Part shown: one piece after another, positions 10,720 through 21,573 of the stretch | How positions within the stretch are numbered: position 1 is the stretch's first letter | How the letters are laid out: each line of letters begins with the position of its first letter | Assembly: GCA_029204225.1 (NCBI GenBank) | Contig: CM055102.1 | Location: forward strand, 16,120,229-16,184,228 | Source of the DNA: Diphasiastrum complanatum | Lineage: Eukaryota > Streptophyta > Lycopodiopsida > Lycopodiales > Lycopodiaceae | Length of the DNA stretch: 64,000 nt | Reading direction: 5' to 3' | Translations under genes and position numbers: made by a program | Notes under the pieces: generated by a model | Databases searched by the model: none | Told to the model about the DNA's origin: nothing | The model's input: the letters and a program-made list of their open reading frames with translations, nothing else

Positions 10720-12421
10720 GCTAGACTGGTATGGCTCAGATACTGAGTTGGTGGTTGAGGACCTTTCGTCATGGATGCGTGCATGTTTGAGTTTACCCGT
10801 TGAATCAATGGTGACAAAACTGTCACAATTTCCAAAAGTATCTCGGCCTTTGCTCCAGTCATGAATGACTCAGTGCATTGGTGAGCCATGGATGACCAAT
10901 CTAGCTGTTTGTCAAGCAAAGCGTGAAACCGAAGATATTCGAAAATTAGAGTTATTTTTGACCACTTTGAAAGGGATTGTCCTACAATGGTATTCACAGT
11001 ATGGGTTGTAAGAGTTCCAGAGCTAGGACGAGTTGAGAAGAGCCTTTTTGAAGAGGCATCGGAAAGAACATGAGGATGAGAAAATTCTGGATAAGTTGTA
11101 GGACATGAAGCAGAGGGGGGAAGGAGGATGTGTTGGCTTATGTTCAGCACTTTAAAGTGCTGGAGAAAAGACTTCAGGAGCTACTCATAGACGCTAAACG
11201 CATCAAATCAGATTCTCCAAAGGGGAACTACACCTCTGCATGGTCAAGGCCTGGAGCGAATTGCGGACGTTGCGAGGCAGTTGGAGGAAGAAGAATCTAG
11301 GAAGAAATATCAATGACATCATAAACATCATCGGCGTAATAATTCGTCTGATTTAGATTTGGACACAAGTTTGGAATCTTCCAATTCCACAAGCCCCCAC
11401 ACGTGTGAATTCAGCAAGTTTCCCTTGGGCTAGTCATAAATTGATCGAGCACCTTAACCCAATAAGAAGGTGGTTACTACGGAGTTTTGGCAGGGGAATG
11501 TTCGTTTTCATCGCAATTGTAATCAAGAAGGACATTATATTATTAAGTGTCCCAATAGCACACACTATTGTGCTATTTGCAATACGTATAGTCATTGGAT
11601 GAATGAATGTCGTAGATTGCAGGCCATGAGAACCACCGGGGAATTTGCAATCCAAACACAATAGCAGCAACAACCACAACCCTAGTTGCAACTTCCACAG
11701 GGGCAGTATCAGCAACCTCAGTAGATGCCACTGCAAATGAAGCAATACCCAACAACATATCAACAAGGAAACCAAATTGTCACGACTATTTCAAAGGCGA
11801 GTGTGGTACCGGCCAGACCTACCAGAGAATGTCTGCAATTTTGCAGCCAGACGGGCCATTGTTATCTCAATTGCATTTTATATTACTGACAGTGTGTCAG
11901 AAATTTGAAAAGAAGTTTGCTGCCACCACAGTTAAATAACCGTTTTAATGACCAGAATGTCATACAGAATCCACCATAGAATCCTAGCAGGATGAATGGT
12001 CCTAAGCAACAAGCACCTGTACAGGTAATTACGATTGAGGAACCACCGTTAACCGATGTGCAAGCTGTTACTCGCCATAGAGACAAAGGGAAGGCAATGA
12101 GGCAAGATGCCTATGAGGACGATGTGGGGTATCTAACATAGAAGTCGGTCAGATGGCCAGAGTCACGCAGGAGGTGCTAACTCAACTACAACAATCTCAA
12201 GGACCTAATTTCTCTCCGGAATTAGTTGACATTGTTGCTGATCAAATTGCAAAATTTGTTAGCAATTATAAATTTTAGGTTATAGTTGGTCAATTAATCC
12301 AGATTGCACCTTATTTAACAGAATCCATCCGTGCCAAGCTGCCTGGGTGTAAGCTACTGGTAGAACTACCGTCATCAGCAGTTAATACCATTGTGCAATC
12401 CACGGAACAAGAGATTGTTTA
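10720..12421 (+). pseudogene. gypsy gag pseudogene with zinc knuckles, no pol
   Basis: Plus-strand blocks across several frames resemble a Retrotrans_gag capsid: KLELFLTTLKGIVLQWYSQY near 10945-11005, then ELRRAFLKRHRKEHEDEKIL. DVLAYVQHFKVLEKRLQELL follows, then a charged Glu/Lys/Arg stretch. Nucleocapsid-like zinc motifs follow in 11470-11890. YCAICNTYSHWMNECRRL is a CX2CX4HX4C knuckle with Ser in place of Gly. The adjacent NCNQEGHYIIKC and QFCSQTGHCYLNC are degenerate. A Gln/Pro-rich stretch, then TRHRDKGKAMRQDAYEDD and a helix-rich tail to about 12420 complete it. No protease, reverse transcriptase or integrase follows. It may be a deletion derivative or a gag-only non-autonomous element. 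No matching LTR pair was found. Confidence 0.65.
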
Positions 12422-13180
12422 GATTTTGGAGATTAGCATTCAAGGCATGGATATTTGAGGTGTCCAAATCAATGGGAGAGTGTAGCGCAGGCATCCCAAA
12501 GGGAGCTGGGAACCACAACTTAGCTTCCCAGCCTTCAACTCTTGCCATCCAAACCCACTTGACATACAAGCAGCCAACTCGCCAACAAAGATCAGACTTA
12601 ACCAACTTGAAGTTCCGAAACCAACATTGAGATCCAACCTGGCGCCATGCCAAATCGGGAGTCCCGATGTGGGTGACTTCCCTCCTCGCCAGCCGCCCGA
12701 CATACATCAAACTTAACCAACTCGAAGCTTCGTTACAAATGAGTAACATCCATTCCAAGCAAGTGGTCTGACTTACATCAGACTTAACCAACTGAAAGCT
12801 TCGTCATGAACGCTGGAAGCCAACCTAGTGCCATGCCAGAATGGACAGCCATAAATAGGTAGCTTCCACCCAAGCAAGCCATCGAACTCAGCCGACAGGT
12901 TAGAGCCCCTTTCCCAAGAGCTTAACCCATTCACGTTCATGCAAGGAACACTCAGAACCACAAGCCATGACAGATATGGAGACAACTAGTTCCTGGACCA
13001 AATGGTCCCGACATCATACCGCTGGCGCCACGAACCGAATGGTCCCGACGACATACCGCTGCCGTCCCGGGATACGACCCTCAGCTATGTGCCAAATTAA
13101 AAAGTTTGAAGTGGCCTTACAACTGGCGCTTTTACCGAACACTGAAACCCAGAAGGTAATCAGAGTCAGTTTGAGAAAAA
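12422..13180. repeat. Low-copy internal repeats, possible LTR of the gag element
   Basis: A block reading about ACTTAACCAACT.GAAGCTTCG recurs at 12597, 12712 and 12781. The first copy is the most diverged. A second pair, AATGGTCCCGACATCATACC, recurs near 13001 and 13038 with small changes. The 3' part (near 13160-13215) has an LTR-like run around TCACTTTATTGATAAATC. Open frames here are not conserved proteins. This may be the LTR of the upstream gag pseudogene. Confidence 0.4.
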
Positions 13181-13429
13181 TCTCACTTTATTGATAAATC
13201 TAAGAAGGTTACATTTCACATGTGTGATCGACCCTAGTCTCCAGGGAGCTGGCATGCCAAGGCGAGTGCCAGGACAACATTCCAGCAAGGGAGGCTGAGA
13301 CTTGGTTGGAGCTCGCCCTGAGTCGCAACTCGCACTCCCCTATAGTATTGGTGGGATTCGCCACCTCCCCTCATACCAAGTACTCTACCCAGGCTGGTAA
13401 AACACATTTTCTCTCTCTAGAATTTATTG
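13181..13429. other. Non-coding, possible LTR remainder
   Basis: The GC content is higher than the surroundings and no gene is seen. It directly precedes the unclassified repeat that holds the gypsy-2 insertion. Confidence 0.3.
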
Positions 13430-13500
13430 ATCCCCAGGCTTCTTTTAATCATGCCTAGATCGTGTGAGGTGATTTTCCATAATACTTTCGTGATCGATGT
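13430..13500 (-). pseudogene. Unclassified coding-like repeat, left part split off by gypsy-2
   Basis: On the minus strand this continues the fragment at 19171-19540 across the gypsy-2 insertion (NIDHESIMENHLTRSR). It lines up with the plus-strand copy at 43338-43740 (TIDNDIIAKHASLSK). The last five bases, GATGT, are the target duplication. The original protein is not recognised. Confidence 0.5.
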
Positions 13501-13988
13501 TGTTATGTCCATGTCCTGTATAAGGGAATCAGAATAATTCCTGACATGGATAGCCGGTCACTCCAATTGTATGTGGTTATTAGTTATGCTACGTCATTCC
13601 GGACATGGTCGTATCAAGTAATTAATAATCATGTGAGGGCCCAGACTTATAATTGGACATAGGAGCACATGCATGGTGAATGACTACTTTAATGCAAGAA
13701 TACGAGGTCAATAGCTTAATATAGGTCGCATGGGGATCCTAAGGAGAATATTCTCTCCTCCTGGAGAGAATAATTACCATGGAAACTCGCCCATCTCCCT
13801 ATTGGAATTTCAGATTTTTTAGCTAGGTTTCCTCTCCTCCCTTGTGTTCATTCATTGTGGCTTGGTGGTGGATTGGTTAGGGTATTGACTAACCTCTCCA
13901 TATTGGTTGGGTGGTTCATGCTCTACATGTGTCCTTTTGGTTTTCATGTGACAGGATTCTTGAAGATCTTCACTTGGCAATCGTTTTA
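13501..13988 (+). repeat. 5' LTR of gypsy-2 (488 bp)
   Basis: This matches 18680-19165 over its whole length with scattered substitutions and small length changes. It starts TGTTATG and ends ATCGTTTTA. The left neighbour is GATGT. Confidence 0.92.
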
Positions 13989-13989
13989 G

Positions 13990-14001
13990 TGGTATCAAAG
14001 C
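13990..14001 (+). other. Primer-binding site of gypsy-2
   Basis: TGGTATCAAAGC starts two bases after the LTR end. It differs at one base from the usual initiator tRNA-Met complement. Confidence 0.85.
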
Positions 14002-15667
14002 AAGGATCACATCAACCAGGAAGTGGGGATTGACGATCTTGGATTTTTGCAGTTTCTTTGGTGTTGTGTCTCTTTGCTTATTCTTCCAGGTGGTGGAATT
14101 CATATCCAAGTAGGTGGCTTCTTAGATCCTTGGTGTACTTTCAGCCTAAAGATCATAATTGTGGATTTGCTCCATGAATTTTAATGAAAATCATAGGATT
14201 TTTTATGGTTTTAGTGAAATTTTCACCAAAAATTGAAGTTTTTTGCTTGGAATTGATCATAGGTACTGATGTAGTGCGTTTTCCAAGTTGTACTTGCTGT
14301 TTTACAGTAATTAATGATTGGATCTAATGATTGCATGGTGTTTGAATAGTAAAAGGGATGATTAGATAGTGATTTTGGACCAAAAATTGGAGTTTTTGGA
14401 CCATAAATAGGCTATAGAATCCATAGGTCAAAATTAGTCAAAAAAACATGAATTTTTGATGATTTTTGGACTAATTTCATGGTAAATCTCAAAATTCTTA
14501 GCCAATAGTTGGTAAGAACATTTCACAGGTGTAATGAAGCTTTCCTAGAGCTTTCATGAAGTTTGGTTAGGATTGGACACCATTAAGGGGCTCAAAACAT
14601 CGAAAAATAGTGTTTTTTTGGTGATATTTGGGCATGAATACCTTTAAAATGGGGGTCTGAACCTATTGGTTCTCATTACAAGCTTAAAGATATGATGGGC
14701 TGCCTCTGATTTGAGCCATCATGCATCCAATTTGGATAGGTGAGCATTAGACACCATCATCTTGAAGTTTTGCTTGTTGAAGGAGGCCATAAATGCATTT
14801 TTTGCATGATCTGAGACTCTCACTACTTGTAACTTGCATTACTCTTTAAAAACGCCTGCTTTATGAAAAATTTTGGAAAATGCTTATTGGGCTGGAGCAC
14901 AATTCTTGATGATACCACCTTCCTAAAGTGCGGCCTACTACCTGATTTTTGGTCATTTACTGCTCGCATGTGTAAAGCCTAGGTGGCAAGGCAATGTGGC
15001 AAGTGCCTTGTAGACCCATTTTCCCTCTGTATTGTGCTTTACAACGACCAATTTGGTGTCCTGTAGAGAAAGTTATGGCCGTCTAAAGTTTTTGAGTTAA
15101 AATTTGCAAAAATTTTGGAATTGTTTTGATGCATGCATGCTTTGTAACTCAGTGTAGTGCTTGTATGTTGATGGAAATGTATGGATAGACCTATAAGCAT
15201 GCTTGGATGCATGTTGCATGCGTAATTGATAGATTGATCAGTAGATTTCTTGCATGAAACTATTTTGAAAATTCTAGATCAAAAAGCAGGTTTCCTAGAA
15301 ACTAGGCTATTTACGAAAAAAAAAAATTTCTCAAAAAAGTCAGTGCATGTCGAGTTAGATGCATGCCGGATGTCTCGAAATGTTTTCGATATGTAACAGT
15401 GCTTGTGAATTGCTTAAATCAATTTTCACAATTGGTCCATTTTGAACGATTTTTGAAAAGCCCGTTTTTCCATAAATTTTTAGTTTTGGTCCTAAAAGTT
15501 GTTGTTGATTAAATCAGTCTGATATTGATTTTGCAAAAATTTTCTTAAATGAGTGAAAGACCTTGCTGAGTAATATCGGCCAATTATGAAGGTTATGAAC
15601 TTTTCACTTATTAGTTGATAATTGGATCTCGAGTAATTAAGCTAATTTTGCATGCCAAGAAATCAAT
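14002..15667 (+). other. Long gypsy-2 leader without coding sequence
   Basis: About 1.67 kb lies between the primer-binding site and gag. It is AT-rich and repetitive in style (many variants of GATTTTTGG and TTGAAGTTTT). I see no conserved frame. A long leader is common in non-autonomous or large gypsy elements. Confidence 0.6.
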
Positions 15668-16579
15668 ATGGCAGATGATAATGCAAATGCAGCTTTGGAT
15701 GGTCAGGTGCCAATGCCTACTTATCTGCAAATTTGCTAGTCGTTAAGCCAAGCGCTTAATGAAATAAACAACAAGAACACTCTAAGAGATCAACAAATGG
15801 AAGTACTGTTGAATCAAATGAAAATTTTATCCGCACCGAATTTGGGTTTTCAGCCTAAATCTTTTTCAGGGGAGAAGAAAGAGAAAAAATCCGCAGTTGT
15901 AGATGACTGGTTAACCAAGTGGAGCGTTTATTTTAATCTACACGGAATTTCTGAAGAAAAAAAGATTGAGTGTTATTTAGTTCTTCCGTGGAAAAGCTTC
16001 GTCGTGGTGGCGTGATTTGCAACCAAAACCTACCACATGGGACAAGTTTATGGAAGTGTTTAAAAAGTTGTTTGTGGCTGTAGATGACTCAGATTTTTAC
16101 CAAAGATTTGTTAATTGCAAAATGGGTACTCGGAGTTTGGACTCGTACCTGCAAGATTTTATGGATTTATGGAATAAAGTTCTCTCATTCGATGCAAAAC
16201 TAGCACTATGGTAGTTTATCCTAGGTCTGCCTGTAGATTATCAAAATGAGTGTAAGTGTAATGTGCTTCAAACTTTTGATGATGTCATACGAGTCGCGAA
16301 AGCGTATGATTCCACAATGGTGGCATCTAGAAAGCAATTACAGGCTAATCTATCTGGATCATCTGGACCTAGCCACAAAAAGGAAAAGAAAAGAGTCGTA
16401 GTAATAAAAAAATCTAAGTATTTTGACGAACTAGATCAAGCTGCATCTGAGTTTAGACAAAAAAAGCGTTTGTCCAGGAAAAAGACAAGAAGGACCAATG
16501 TGTGCTTCCATTGTAGTCAGCCTGGACACGTTATGAAATTTTGCCCAGAACGCAAAAAAGATGCAACTCAAGTGATTTA
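15668..16579 (+). pseudogene. gypsy-2 gag
   Basis: The first Met at 15668 (MADDNANAALDGQVPMP) is followed by an in-frame TAG at 15737. Coding then resumes with QALNEINNKNTLRDQQMEVL and KSFSGEKKEKKSAVVDDWLT. The capsid-like core includes WDKFMEVFKKLFVAVDDSDF and GTRSLDSYLQDFMDLWNKV. The tail is Lys-rich with the zinc knuckle CFHCSQPGHVMKFC (about 16503-16545), a good CX2CX4HX4C. Stops near 15737, 16015 and 16213 and frame changes make it inactive. In the family this protein assembles the particle around the RNA. Confidence 0.85.
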
Positions 16580-16580
16580 G

Positions 16581-18236
16581 ATGCCAGGTAAAGAAAATAT
16601 TAAGTTGAAAATCAATAAAGTTAATTGTGAGTGCGATTGTTCTTTTAGCACTACTTCATTCTTGCCAAATGATTTATTTCGTTTGAAAGGCACTGTTAAA
16701 GTTAGTATTTTAGTGGATAGTGGATCTACTCATAATCTCATTAACTCTGGTCCTGTGCAGAAACCCGGCCTGGAAACTGAAGCCAGTAACCATATATATA
16801 TCGAGTATATCTAGCTTCAGGTGCGGAGTTGGAGACGTGGGATGTTAAAGTTCCAAGACTCCCAGTTTGGATCCAAGATTATAGAGAGTTAATTGATTTC
16901 CGTATTTTAGATTTAGCATGTACAGACATAATTCTAGGATACGAGTGGTTATTTAATAAGCATCTTGAGATAGATTTTGAGAAGCATGTTCTCTCTTTTC
17001 AGGAGGGTAAAGAAATAGTTACATTGTTTGGAGACAAATATGTGCATCCATCTAGGATGAGTTCATTTGCTAATGTAATGGAAATTTTTGATTCGCAGTA
17101 TGCATCTTATTCTTTATTTGCTAAGCCAATTTTGGATTTATCTGAAATGCATCTAAGTAGTTGTGAATTGTCAAAGATTCTTAACTCTGTAGACTTAGAT
17201 CAGGAGCAAATTGAGAAGAATAAGATATTGTCTAAATTTAAATATGTATTTCCAGAAGAATTACCTCATGGAATACCGCCATCCAGATCGGTAGACCATA
17301 AGATAGAGTTAAGTCTAGGTAGTCACCCTATCTCTAGACAACCTTACAGGTTCTTTTAGAAAGAAGAGATAGAGATTACTAAGAAAATTGACAATTACTT
17401 AAAGATGGTTCATATTCAGCCAAGTAAGTCACCTTGGGGTGCTCCTGTTCTTCTTAAATCGAAGAAACATGGAGGTTTCAGGTTGTGTATGGACTACAAG
17501 AAGGGTTGAATAAGGTGAATTAAAAATAAATATCTTTTGCCTCGTATGGATGATCTGGTAGATCGATTAGGTGGAGCTAAATACATCACAAAGATAGATC
17601 TTAGAACCAGATATCAGGTTGACGAATGCACCAGCTATGTTCCAACATATGATGAACAATTTTTTTCGTCCATATCTAGGGAAGTATGTGGTTGTATTCT
17701 TGGATGACATTCTCATCTACAGTAGGACACTTAAGGAGCATTTGAGTCATCTTAAGATTGTCTTAGATATTCTCAGAGGAGAGAAACTTTATTCTAAAGA
17801 ATCTAAATGTGAGTTTTTAAATGATGAGTTATTGTACCTCGGTCATAAGATCACCCGTAGTGGGTTGGAGATTGACGAGAGCAAGGTCAAGACAGTGCTT
17901 GAGTGGCCAATACTGAAGACGATTAGAGAAGTTAAATTTTTTCTTGGTTTTACAGTTTTCTTTCGTAAGTCAATTGAGGATTATGCAAAAGTGACAGCAC
18001 CTTTAAATAACTCGACTAAAAGCAGACTTAATAAAAAGAAAAAGAGAGGTCAACCTAGTGAGTCTATTGAGTGGAATGATGAATTGAACCAATGCTTTGA
18101 GAAACTTAAGCACATGGTTGCTTCAGCTCCTGTTTTACAGATCGTGAATTTTAATATACCTTTCGTTGTGCGAATTGACGCAAGTGATTCGGCGATAGGA
18201 GCAGTTCTTCTACAGGATGATACAAGTGGTCCGTGA
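16581..18236 (+). pseudogene. gypsy-2 protease, reverse transcriptase and start of RNase H
   Basis: Protease: ILVDSGSTHNLINSG carries the DSG triad, and DIILGYEWLF is the second conserved element. Reverse transcriptase: HKIELSLGSHPISRQPYRFF, then a stop at 17357, then SPWGAPVLLKSKKHGGFRLC and [21 protein letters not shown] short deletion around 17600 joins DLRTRYQ to [13 protein letters not shown]. The active site [14 protein letters not shown] is intact at about 17686-17728. Connection region and RNase H start: FFRKSIEDYAKVTAPLN and VVRIDASDSAIGAVLLQDD. At about 18220 the RNase H reading breaks off and the sequence jumps to the integrase C-terminal region. Confidence 0.88.
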
Positions 18237-18651
18237 TTGTATCCGGAGTGCTCAGGATAGAGCCAAGCATTATGCCGATCTTAAGAGGTCTCCCAGATAT
18301 TTTAAAGTTGATGATTGGGTATATCTTAGAATACCTAAGGATTCTAAGACTATGCGTACGAGGAAGCATTATAAATTGTCTACCAGATATTGTGGACCGT
18401 TTCGGATTATAAAGAAAATTGATTCTTTAGCTTACGGACTAGATCTTCAAGAGGAAGATCTTACCCATTTGGAGGACTTATCGCTTAGTGTTCTTTTGGA
18501 ACCTGAAAAAGTACTCAGAACCATAGATAAACAATTGAGAAATCATTCTATCTTTGAGTGCTTGATTAACTGGAAGGGACAGACTGAGGATGATGATTCA
18601 TGGGAGCGGGTCGAAAGCATAAAGAAGAATTTCTATAGGCTTCACTTCTAG
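18217..18651 (+). pseudogene. gypsy-2 integrase C terminus and chromodomain
   Basis: The text VVRDCIRSAQDRAKHYADL, YFKVDDWVYLRIPKDS and YCGPFRIIKKIDSLAYGLD is the integrase C-terminal part. FECLINWKGQTEDDDSWERV is a clear chromodomain motif with the aromatic and Trp positions kept. It ends at a stop codon just before the polypurine tract. It overlaps the truncated RNase H frame because of the internal deletion. The domain is thought to recognise methylated histone tails. Confidence 0.88.
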
Positions 18652-18666
18652 AGATAGAAGTGGTTC

Positions 18667-18679
18667 AAGGGGGGAAGAA
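18667..18679 (+). other. Polypurine tract of gypsy-2
   Basis: AAGGGGGGAAGAA lies directly before the 3' LTR. The same kind of tract precedes the related LTR at 58563. Confidence 0.85.
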
Positions 18680-19165
18680 TGTTATGTCCATGTCCTATAT
18701 AAGAGAATTAGAATAATTCATGACATGGATAGCCGGTCACTATAGTTGTATGTGGTTATTAGCTATGCTACATCATTCCGGACGTGGTCGTATCAAGTAG
18801 TTAATAATCATATGAGGGCCCAGACCTATAATTGGACATAGGAGCACATGCATGGTGAATGACCGCTTTAATGCAAGAATAGGAGGTCAATAGATTTATA
18901 TAGGTTGCATGTGGATCCTAAGGGGAATATTCTCTCCTCTTGGAGAGAATACTTACCATGGAAACTCGCCCATCTCCCTATTGGAATTTCAGATTTTTGA
19001 GCCAAGTTTCCTCTCCTCTTGTGTTCATTCACTGTGACTTGGGGGTGGATTGGTGAGGGTATTGACTAACCTCTCCATATTGGTTGGGTGGTTCATGTTC
19101 TACAGGTGTCCTTTTGGTTGGCATGTGACAAGATTCTTGAAGATCTTCACTTGGCGATCGTTATA
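18680..19165 (+). repeat. 3' LTR of gypsy-2 (486 bp)
   Basis: This is the direct-repeat partner of 13501-13988. The right neighbour is GATGT (19166-19170), matching the left flank. Confidence 0.92.
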
Positions 19166-19170
19166 GATGT

Positions 19171-19540
19171 TCTAATAAATACGTAAAAGTCTAGCCACAT
19201 TAAACCATCCTTCGTAGAGTTCCATAGCTACTTCATTGATATTAGATTGACATAATGGAATATGATTAAGCCTTTTGTTCAAGTCATTCTTTAAATATTT
19301 GTTAGATGACATGATCAAAATTTTCACAAATGAACTCTTTAAACCGTTTATTGTTAGAGCAAGTACAAGGTGAGATATTATCAACATTAAATTCAAAAAA
19401 GACTTAAAAGGGTTTGTACCATTCATGTTTCAAATGCAGTAAAATATTCCAAACAAACACAATTTGCTCAAAGATCTCATCAGCATGACCAAAGATATGA
19501 AGTAATGTCTCATGTGATGCCATGTATTTACTTAATAGTG
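19171..19540 (-). pseudogene. Unclassified coding-like repeat, copy A (second copy near 43.3 kb)
   Basis: The minus strand reads IFEQIVFVWNILLHLKHEWY, KPF, VFFEFNVDNISPC and SNINEVAMELYEGWFNVARL with frame changes. The plus-strand copy at 43338-43740 has FFEYVVFGWTYYYHIKHEWY and SNINKATSELCHGWFELAEM. I do not recognise the protein. The shared amino-acid pattern, with many silent-looking base differences, suggests once-functional protein. Gypsy-2 cut this copy in two. Confidence 0.55.
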
Positions 19541-19762
19541 AATATCTATTCAAATATGGCAATTTATACTTGGAAATGAAGATATGTGCAGGACAAATAT
19601 ATATATATTGAAAAGGCCTATATCATTTTTTGGGATATAAATGCTAAGGATCTGTCTTCTACTAAAGGACAAGACCTCCTGAAATGAGACGACATCTGGA
19701 ACACAAAGCGACAAGATTTGTATCGTTACGGTAATATGAATAAAGATACGCTTCATTCTCAC

Positions 19763-19765
<3 letters not shown>
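19541..19765. other. AT-rich flank
   Basis: No gene is recognised between the unclassified repeat and the microsatellite. Confidence 0.3.

Positions 19766-19853
<88 letters not shown>
19766..19853. repeat. (AG)n microsatellite, 88 bp
   Basis: An uninterrupted AG run of 44 units is seen directly. The poly-Ser/Leu frame across it is a by-product of the repeat. Confidence 0.98.
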
Positions 19854-19856
<3 letters not shown>

Positions 19857-20920
19857 CTGTATTTGTGAGATTGAGGAAGTGAATACGTAGAAGTGTGATC
19901 TACCACTTCATAAAAAAAACACTGGCCAACAACCCACAACACCAAAATGACCTCAAAGATATACTCATTAGCGATTTCCCTATCAAGTATACAATCGTTG
20001 CCCAGAAGCAACATTTCCAACTTGGTATTAAGTAGCATACCTTAGTGATTGCTCAGGTGTGGGCCAGAGGCCGCGCGCCCAATCGCAGTAGTTGTTATGG
20101 AAGCCAATCACTCTAAATCAATCCACAATTATCATGTATGTGAGATGTTTACAACAAGCATAACTCATACCTTTGTTTATGAGTATTGAACCAGCGATTA
20201 GTAGACCAAAGACATAGCAAAGATCTTACCTTAATTCGTATAGCTTCTCCTCACGATTCGGTTTGTGTTCACGTCTCTCTTCATCCAATCCAAAAGAGGT
20301 CGTAGTAGAGAGAAGAAAGATGGACCAAAAGAGAAAAGGAGAGAGAGCATGAAGAGTAAAAGTTAGGGTATTGTAATCTCCTTATTTATCGAAGCTAGAG
20401 AACCCTTAGGTGCACTAAGTGCAAGTGAATGCTCACCGTTAGATTGGATCCCCATGCTATGCATTAATCTCAGCCATTTAGGGAATGCGAGTTTCCCACC
20501 AATATATTTTTTAAAAAAAATTCTTTCTTTGGAGGGTCATCCAACTTAGCAAAGCAATTTAAGACAATATCATGGTATCGGTTTTGTTTTGAAAGGACAA
20601 CATAAAAAACCTTTGATGTCAACATCCATCAATTTTGTTATGAAATCAATTTAGAGCAAAAGTTCTTGCATTATGCTGGCTGGGTGCTCATCACAAGGCC
20701 GAGGTCAAGTGAAAGAGTGTTTCATTCTCACATTATGTTGGCTAAGTGAACACCTAGCATTTTTGGGTTGTTCATCCTCATTCCGGGAGTAGAAAGTGCC
20801 GACAAATCATTGGGTAAAAAATTATAAAGCGAGCAAAAAGAAAAACAAGATTGTGTGGTTAAATGGGTGCTGAGTGACAAGGCAACTGCAGCTATCAAAA
20901 TTTTGCCCTAACCCTAGGCT
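19854..20920. other. Intergenic upstream region of the vasculin-like gene
   Basis: I see no conserved coding sequence. Sequence at about 20220-20400 is pyrimidine-rich then purine-rich, and the rest is AT-rich. Distal control sites could lie here, but none is visible. Confidence 0.35.
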
Positions 20921-20931
20921 GCGCCCTTGGA

Positions 20932-21379
20932 CACGTGGCATCTCGCCATACGGCCACGTTTCTCAGGCTCGTTTACTACCGCCGCTGTAACGAGATTTCC
21001 TATATGCGGCAACTCGCATTTCTTCCCATGCAGCATTAAGCGCAAAGATAATGGCTTACGCCCCCACTTGGACGTCAGCCACGTGTCCATCGAAAAAATC
21101 CATCGCTTAGATCAAAGAAACGTGGCAGAATCTGAAGGGTGAAGGAAAATCCCACGGTAGCGCGCTTATATCGGCTGCGGGCGCCGATATCTCTGTTTCT
21201 GTTCCTGTGCCTCCCGCCGTGGCACGAGAAAAATACCAAGAACGCGTAGTATCTTAATGGCACCACGTGATTTGAACTCTAAAGCCTGTCACCGTTAGAT
21301 CTAGCCATTACCGTTCCGATCTCGCCACGTGTTATAAAAACTGATCGTCAAACGGGTCCAAGTGGCAGTCTGCCACGTG
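20932..21379 (+). promoter_or_regulatory. Promoter region with five G-boxes (CACGTG)
   Basis: Perfect palindromic CACGTG sites lie at 20932-20937, 21080-21085, 21264-21269, 21326-21331 and 21374-21379, most within GCCACGTG contexts. Further ACGT cores lie near 20953 and 21120. A TATA-like TTATAAAAA follows at 21332. The stretch is GC-richer than its neighbours. G-boxes are bound by bZIP and bHLH factors in light, circadian and abscisic-acid responses. It lies upstream of the vasculin-like gene on the same strand, so it is its likely promoter. It could also serve an unseen gene to the left. The transcription start is not defined. Confidence 0.65.
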
Positions 21380-21573
21380 GCGAAAATCGAAGTGGTCCGG
21401 CTGTAAATAAAGCTGATCCAAGCGCGCGAGCGTCCAGCCCTTGTATTTTTTTTATATTTTTGTTGTGTTTCTGTGCCAGGCCCAAGGTTAGTGGGTTTTG
21501 GGTGAGTGTTGCAATAAATTGTTGTTGGGTTGTTTTGGTTTATGATGATCGTCAATCACATCTTATGCTCAAA

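Larger units (their letters stand above)
13501..19165 (+). mobile_element. Complete but internally deleted chromodomain Ty3/gypsy element (gypsy-2)
   Basis: LTRs at 13501-13988 and 18680-19165 begin TGTTATGTCCATGTCC. The 5-bp duplication GATGT (13496-13500 and 19166-19170) is perfect. A tRNA-Met primer-binding site follows the left LTR and a purine tract precedes the right one. Gag, protease, reverse transcriptase, the start of RNase H, the integrase C terminus and a chromodomain lie on the plus strand in the chromovirus order. Most of RNase H and the integrase core are missing. Confidence 0.95.

Noticed and set aside
12375-12985. Trp/Cys-rich minus-strand frames
   Set aside because: They overlap the short repeats and resemble one another only because the DNA is repeated. 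No domain is visible.
1-13430. Intact CACTA terminal inverted repeats around the transposase-like genes
   Set aside because: I scanned for CACTA-type termini with matching inverted partners and found no convincing pair.
19550-20038. 162-codon minus-strand frame
   Set aside because: Its middle is (SL)n translated from the AG microsatellite and the rest matches no protein.
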